Shown piece by piece: positions 6,177 through 8,293 of a stretch of 8,293 nt of DNA (position 1 is its first letter; each line of letters opens with the position of its first letter). A model generated the notes under the pieces. The model was not told the DNA's origin. It searched no databases and saw only the letters and a list, made by a program, of their open reading frames with translations. A program made the translations under genes and the position numbers. This stretch comes from Ruminococcaceae bacterium UBA1772 (GTDB taxonomy: Bacteria > Bacillota > Clostridia > Oscillospirales > Acutalibacteraceae), in assembly GCA_002314645.1 (NCBI GenBank), contig DCGS01000066.1:1-8293 (forward strand), read 5' to 3'.

Positions 6177-7496
6177 TTAGACAGCACCCCTACGCTTTTT
6201 CTGGGTACCTTTTATATCGGAACTTTGAATGTAAAGCGGGGTGGGATCTTTCTTATTCTCATTTCTGACTATAATTGGCTCTTTTTCTTTCTTTGCAGCA
6301 GCCTCTGTAATAATAACCTTTTCAATCTTCTTGTCAGATGGGCTTTCATACATTATTGGCTGAAGTACTCCTTCAAGTACACCGCGAAGACCACGAGCGC
6401 CAGTCTTCTTTTCAAGAGTTTCTTTTGCTACAGCACGAAGAGCATCGTCCTCAAATTCAAGTTCAACGCCATCCATTTTAAAGAGCTCTTTGTACTGCTT
6501 TGTTAAAGCATTCTTTGGCTCTTTAAGGATTTTAACGAGTGCATCCTCGTCTAAATCTGAAAGGGCTGTAATAACAGGAATACGGCCTACAATTTCAGGA
6601 ATGAGTCCGTATTTTACAAGATCCTGTGGAATAACTTGTGCCATTGCTTCAGTTAAATCCATTTCCTGCTTTTCTTTTATTTCAGCGCCAAAGCCAAGGC
6701 TTCCCTTGCCCACGCGCTTTTCTACTATTTTTTCAACGCCATCAAATGCACCGCCGCAGATGAAGAGGATGTTTGATGTGTCAACCTGGATAAACTCCTG
6801 CTGAGGGTGTTTTCTTCCGCCCTGTGGAGGAACGTTAGAAACAGTACCTTCAAGGATTTTAAGAAGTGCCTGTTGAACACCTTCACCTGATACGTCTCTT
6901 GTAATTGATGGGTTCTCTGATTTTCTTGCAATCTTGTCAATTTCATCTACGTAGATAATACCCATTTCAGCACGCTCTACGTCGAAGTCAGCAGCCTGGA
7001 TAAGACGAAGAAGAATGTTCTCTACGTCCTCACCAACATAACCTGCCTCTGTAAGTGTTGTTGCATCTGCAATTGCAAATGGAACATCAAGAATTCTAGC
7101 AAGTGTCTGTGCAAGCATTGTCTTACCAACACCAGTTGGTCCAAGAAGAAGTACGTTACTCTTCTGGAGGTCTACCTCTGACTTATCCTGGAAGAAAATT
7201 CTCTTGTAGTGGTTGTATACAGCAACTGAAAGTGTAATTTTAGCCTGTTCCTGGCCAATTACATATTCATCAAGTACTGCTTTTATTTCCTGAGGCTTTG
7301 GCAAAGGTTTTGCACCATGCTTTGCATTTCTACGTGACTTTGGCACAGCCATTTCTTCTTCAATAATGTCACAGCAAAGCTCAACGCATTCATCGCAGAT
7401 GAAGACGCCAGAAGGTCCAGCAATAATTTTATCTACTTCGTCCTGTGTTTTGCCACAGAAAGAACAGCGTATTGCTTTATTATCTTCTCTTGCCAC
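6177..7496 (-). CDS. clpX: ATP-dependent Clp protease ATP-binding subunit ClpX
   Basis: A AAA+ unfoldase that recognises tagged or native substrates, unfolds them and feeds them into ClpP. All expected parts are present in 439 residues: an N-terminal zinc-binding domain with C11, C14, C34 and C37; Walker A GPTGVGKT (119-126); the substrate-gripping pore loop GYVG (152-155); Walker B IIYVDEID (180-187); the RKH pore-entry loop (228-230); the ClpP-docking loop as LGF (267-269, IGF in E. coli); an arginine finger near R305; and sensor-2 GAR (R368). The C-terminal tail is charged and Lys-rich (about 385-439). The start codon is GTG, supported by GGAGG (7505-7509) 8 bases upstream. It begins 21 bases after the clpP stop, so the two are co-transcribed. 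A strong hairpin follows the stop codon. Confidence 0.98.
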   Translation of the reverse strand: MAREDNKAIRCSFCGKTQDEVDKIIAGPSGVFICDECVELCCDIIEEEMAVPKSRRNAKHGAKPLPKPQEIKAVLDEYVIGQEQAKITLSVAVYNHYKRIFFQDKSEVDLQKSNVLLLGPTGVGKTMLAQTLARILDVPFAIADATTLTEAGYVGEDVENILLRLIQAADFDVERAEMGIIYVDEIDKIARKSENPSITRDVSGEGVQQALLKILEGTVSNVPPQGGRKHPQQEFIQVDTSNILFICGGAFDGVEKIVEKRVGKGSLGFGAEIKEKQEMDLTEAMAQVIPQDLVKYGLIPEIVGRIPVITALSDLDEDALVKILKEPKNALTKQYKELFKMDGVELEFEDDALRAVAKETLEKKTGARGLRGVLEGVLQPIMYESPSDKKIEKVIITEAAAKKEKEPIIVRNENKKDPTPLYIQSSDIKGTQKKRRGAV

Positions 7497-7517
7497 AGTT
7501 CACACCTCCGTGATTTC

Positions 7518-8111
7518 TTATCTCTTTGTAATTACCTTATCAATAAGACCGTACTCCATAGCTTCTTCAGCTGTCATGTAGTTGTCACGCTCTGTATCAA
7601 TAGCAATTTGCTCAATTGACTTGCCTGTGTTTTCAGCAAGGATTCTGTTGAGCTTGTCACGAGTTCTAATCATGTTGTCAGCAACAATCTTAATTTCTGT
7701 TGTCTGACCTGTAATTCCTCTGTCTCCACCAATGAGTGGCTGATGAATGAGGATTTCAGAATTAGGAAGAGCAAAGCGCTTACCCTTAGCACCTGCTGAA
7801 AGAAGGAATGCACCCATAGATGCTGCCATACCTACGCAGATTGTAGAAACGTCACACTTGATGTACTGCATTGTGTCATAGATGGCAAAGCCTGATGAAA
7901 TTGATCCACCTGGGCTGTTGATATAGAGGTTAATATCCTTCTCTGCATCCTGTCCTTCAAGATAAAGAAGCTGAGCTACTACAAGGCTTGCTGTCTGGTC
8001 GTTTACCTGGTCAGAAAGAACAATAATTCTGTCTTCTAAAAGACGAGAAAAAATGTCATACTGACGTTCGCCTCTGTTTGTTTGTTCAATGACATATGGT
8101 ACTAAGCTCAT
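7518..8111 (-). CDS. clpP: ATP-dependent Clp protease proteolytic subunit ClpP
   Basis: The serine peptidase that forms a two-ring 14-subunit chamber and degrades proteins delivered by ClpX or other Clp ATPases. The 197-residue product has the full catalytic triad: S98 in GMAASMG, H123 in ILIHQPL, and D172 in DTERDN. SPGGS (66-70), which forms the oxyanion hole, is also present. The N-terminal segment SLVPYVIEQTNRGER is the usual axial-loop sequence, with a likely short propeptide of the initiating Met region only. The ATG at 8111 is chosen because AGGAGG (8118-8123) stands 6 bases upstream and the protein then matches the family's length. The reading frame stays open 12 more codons upstream, through a hairpin, but that extension (MPRRQFFYRRQF) is not part of known ClpP. 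It leads the clpP-clpX pair and lies about 90 bases after the tig-like stop. Confidence 0.98.
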   Translation of the reverse strand: MSLVPYVIEQTNRGERQYDIFSRLLEDRIIVLSDQVNDQTASLVVAQLLYLEGQDAEKDINLYINSPGGSISSGFAIYDTMQYIKCDVSTICVGMAASMGAFLLSAGAKGKRFALPNSEILIHQPLIGGDRGITGQTTEIKIVADNMIRTRDKLNRILAENTGKSIEQIAIDTERDNYMTAEEAMEYGLIDKVITKR

Positions 8112-8117
8112 AAATTG

Positions 8118-8123
8118 CCTCCT
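8118..8123 (-). promoter_or_regulatory. clpP ribosome binding site
   Basis: AGGAGG on the minus strand, 6 bases before the ATG at 8111. Its strength and spacing settle the start of ClpP and rule out the in-frame upstream codon at 8147, which lies in a hairpin loop. Confidence 0.85.
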
Positions 8124-8125
8124 GT

Positions 8126-8157
8126 AAAAGAATTGGCGACGAGGCAATCTCGTCGCC
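8126..8157 (-). terminator. GC-rich hairpin between tig and clpP (possible attenuator or terminator)
   Basis: A perfect 9-base-pair stem (GGCGACGAG at 8135-8143, CTCGTCGCC at 8149-8157) closes a 5-base loop. On the minus strand it is followed by AATTCTTTT, a broken T run, and then within a few bases by the clpP SD. It could be a weak terminator of the upstream gene, an attenuator or an mRNA processing or stability element in front of clpP. The stem itself is certain; its role is inferred. Confidence 0.55.
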
Positions 8158-8183
8158 TTATTATTGGTTGTTTTATGAAGTTT

Positions 8184-8203
8184 TAATCAAAGTAAATTGA
8201 TTA
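8184..8203. repeat. A/T-rich inverted repeat overlapping the tig-like stop
   Basis: TAATCAA (8184-8190) and TTGATTA (8197-8203) form perfect 7-base arms around a 6-base centre. The right arm contains the stop codon of the upstream gene. With its low G+C it would make a weak RNA hairpin, so if functional it may be a protein-binding site ahead of clpP. It does not match CIRCE or the CtsR heptad repeat. Confidence 0.35.
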
Positions 8204-8293
8204 TTCCTCAGTTTTCTTTGTTGTCTTCTTTGCAGCTGGCTTTTTAGCAGCTGTTTTCTTAGCTGGCTTTTCTTCAGCGTCGTCAGCCTTCTT
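8201..8293 (-). CDS. tig: C-terminal end of probable trigger factor
   Basis: Only the last 30 codons plus TAA lie in the window. They encode a low-complexity tail built from Lys, Ala, Pro, Thr and Glu, with a KPAxKKTxxKKPAAKKTTKK pattern and AAGCCAGCT used twice in the DNA. The tail alone does not identify the protein. The call comes from position: in many Bacillota and other bacteria trigger factor, a ribosome-bound prolyl isomerase and chaperone, lies directly before clpP-clpX. Several clostridial trigger factors, from what I recall, carry similar Lys/Ala-rich extensions. A histone-H1-like or other basic-tailed protein is the alternative. Confidence 0.65.
   Translation of the reverse strand, partial: KKADDAEEKPAKKTAAKKPAAKKTTKKTEE

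Noticed and set aside
6090..6506. Plus-strand frame of 138 codons with hydrophobic stretches over the end of clpX
   Set aside because: It lies antisense to conserved ClpX residues and crosses the terminator hairpin; the hydrophobicity comes from the complement of Lys/Glu-rich codons.
8112..8147. N-terminal extension of ClpP by 12 residues
   Set aside because: It would start inside a hairpin loop without an SD, while a strong SD points to the ATG at 8111, which matches the family.
8164..8196. Possible clpP promoter (TTTACT, 15-base spacer, TAAAAC on the minus strand)
   Set aside because: Both boxes match at four of six positions and the spacer is too short, so in an A/T-rich gap this is not above chance.

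Overview
The window reads as an ordinary chromosomal stretch of a low-to-moderate G+C member of the Bacillota, most likely a Clostridia (Ruminococcus/Oscillospiraceae-like) gut-type anaerobe. This rests on the gene order (trigger factor tail, clpP, clpX, lon, engB), the strong AGGAGG-type Shine-Dalgarno sites, and a YerC-family regulator. The species assignment is inference from style and gene order, not from a search. Every supported gene lies on the minus strand, so transcription runs from the right end to the left end.

Right part (8293 to 6087): the last 30 codons of a protein with a Lys/Ala-rich tail, probably trigger factor. After a gap of about 90 bases holding two inverted repeats come clpP and clpX, only 21 bases apart. 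A strong hairpin with a short T run follows clpX and probably ends or attenuates that transcript.

Middle part (6086 to 1370): lon, engB, lysA and a 134-residue protein of unknown function are packed with gaps of about 20 bases or less, and the last two overlap by 4 bases. They look like one transcription unit joining AAA+ proteolysis, ribosome assembly and lysine/diaminopimelate synthesis. No strong consensus promoter was found in front of lon.

Left part (1369 to 1): a good sigma-A type promoter (TTTACA-17-TAAAAT) drives yerC (TrpR-like regulator) and hslO (Hsp33 redox chaperone), whose stop and start codons abut. Downstream of hslO a near-perfect promoter (TTGACA-17-TATTAT) drives a tRNA gene, of which only the first 21 bases lie in the window.

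The main theme is protein quality control: nascent-chain folding (trigger factor), ClpXP and Lon degradation, and the oxidation-activated holdase Hsp33. I found no mobile element, CRISPR array, riboswitch, phage gene or broken gene, and no convincing sign of a new biological system. The best leads are the unknown protein after lysA, the repeated half-sites around the yerC promoter, and the inverted repeats between tig and clpP.
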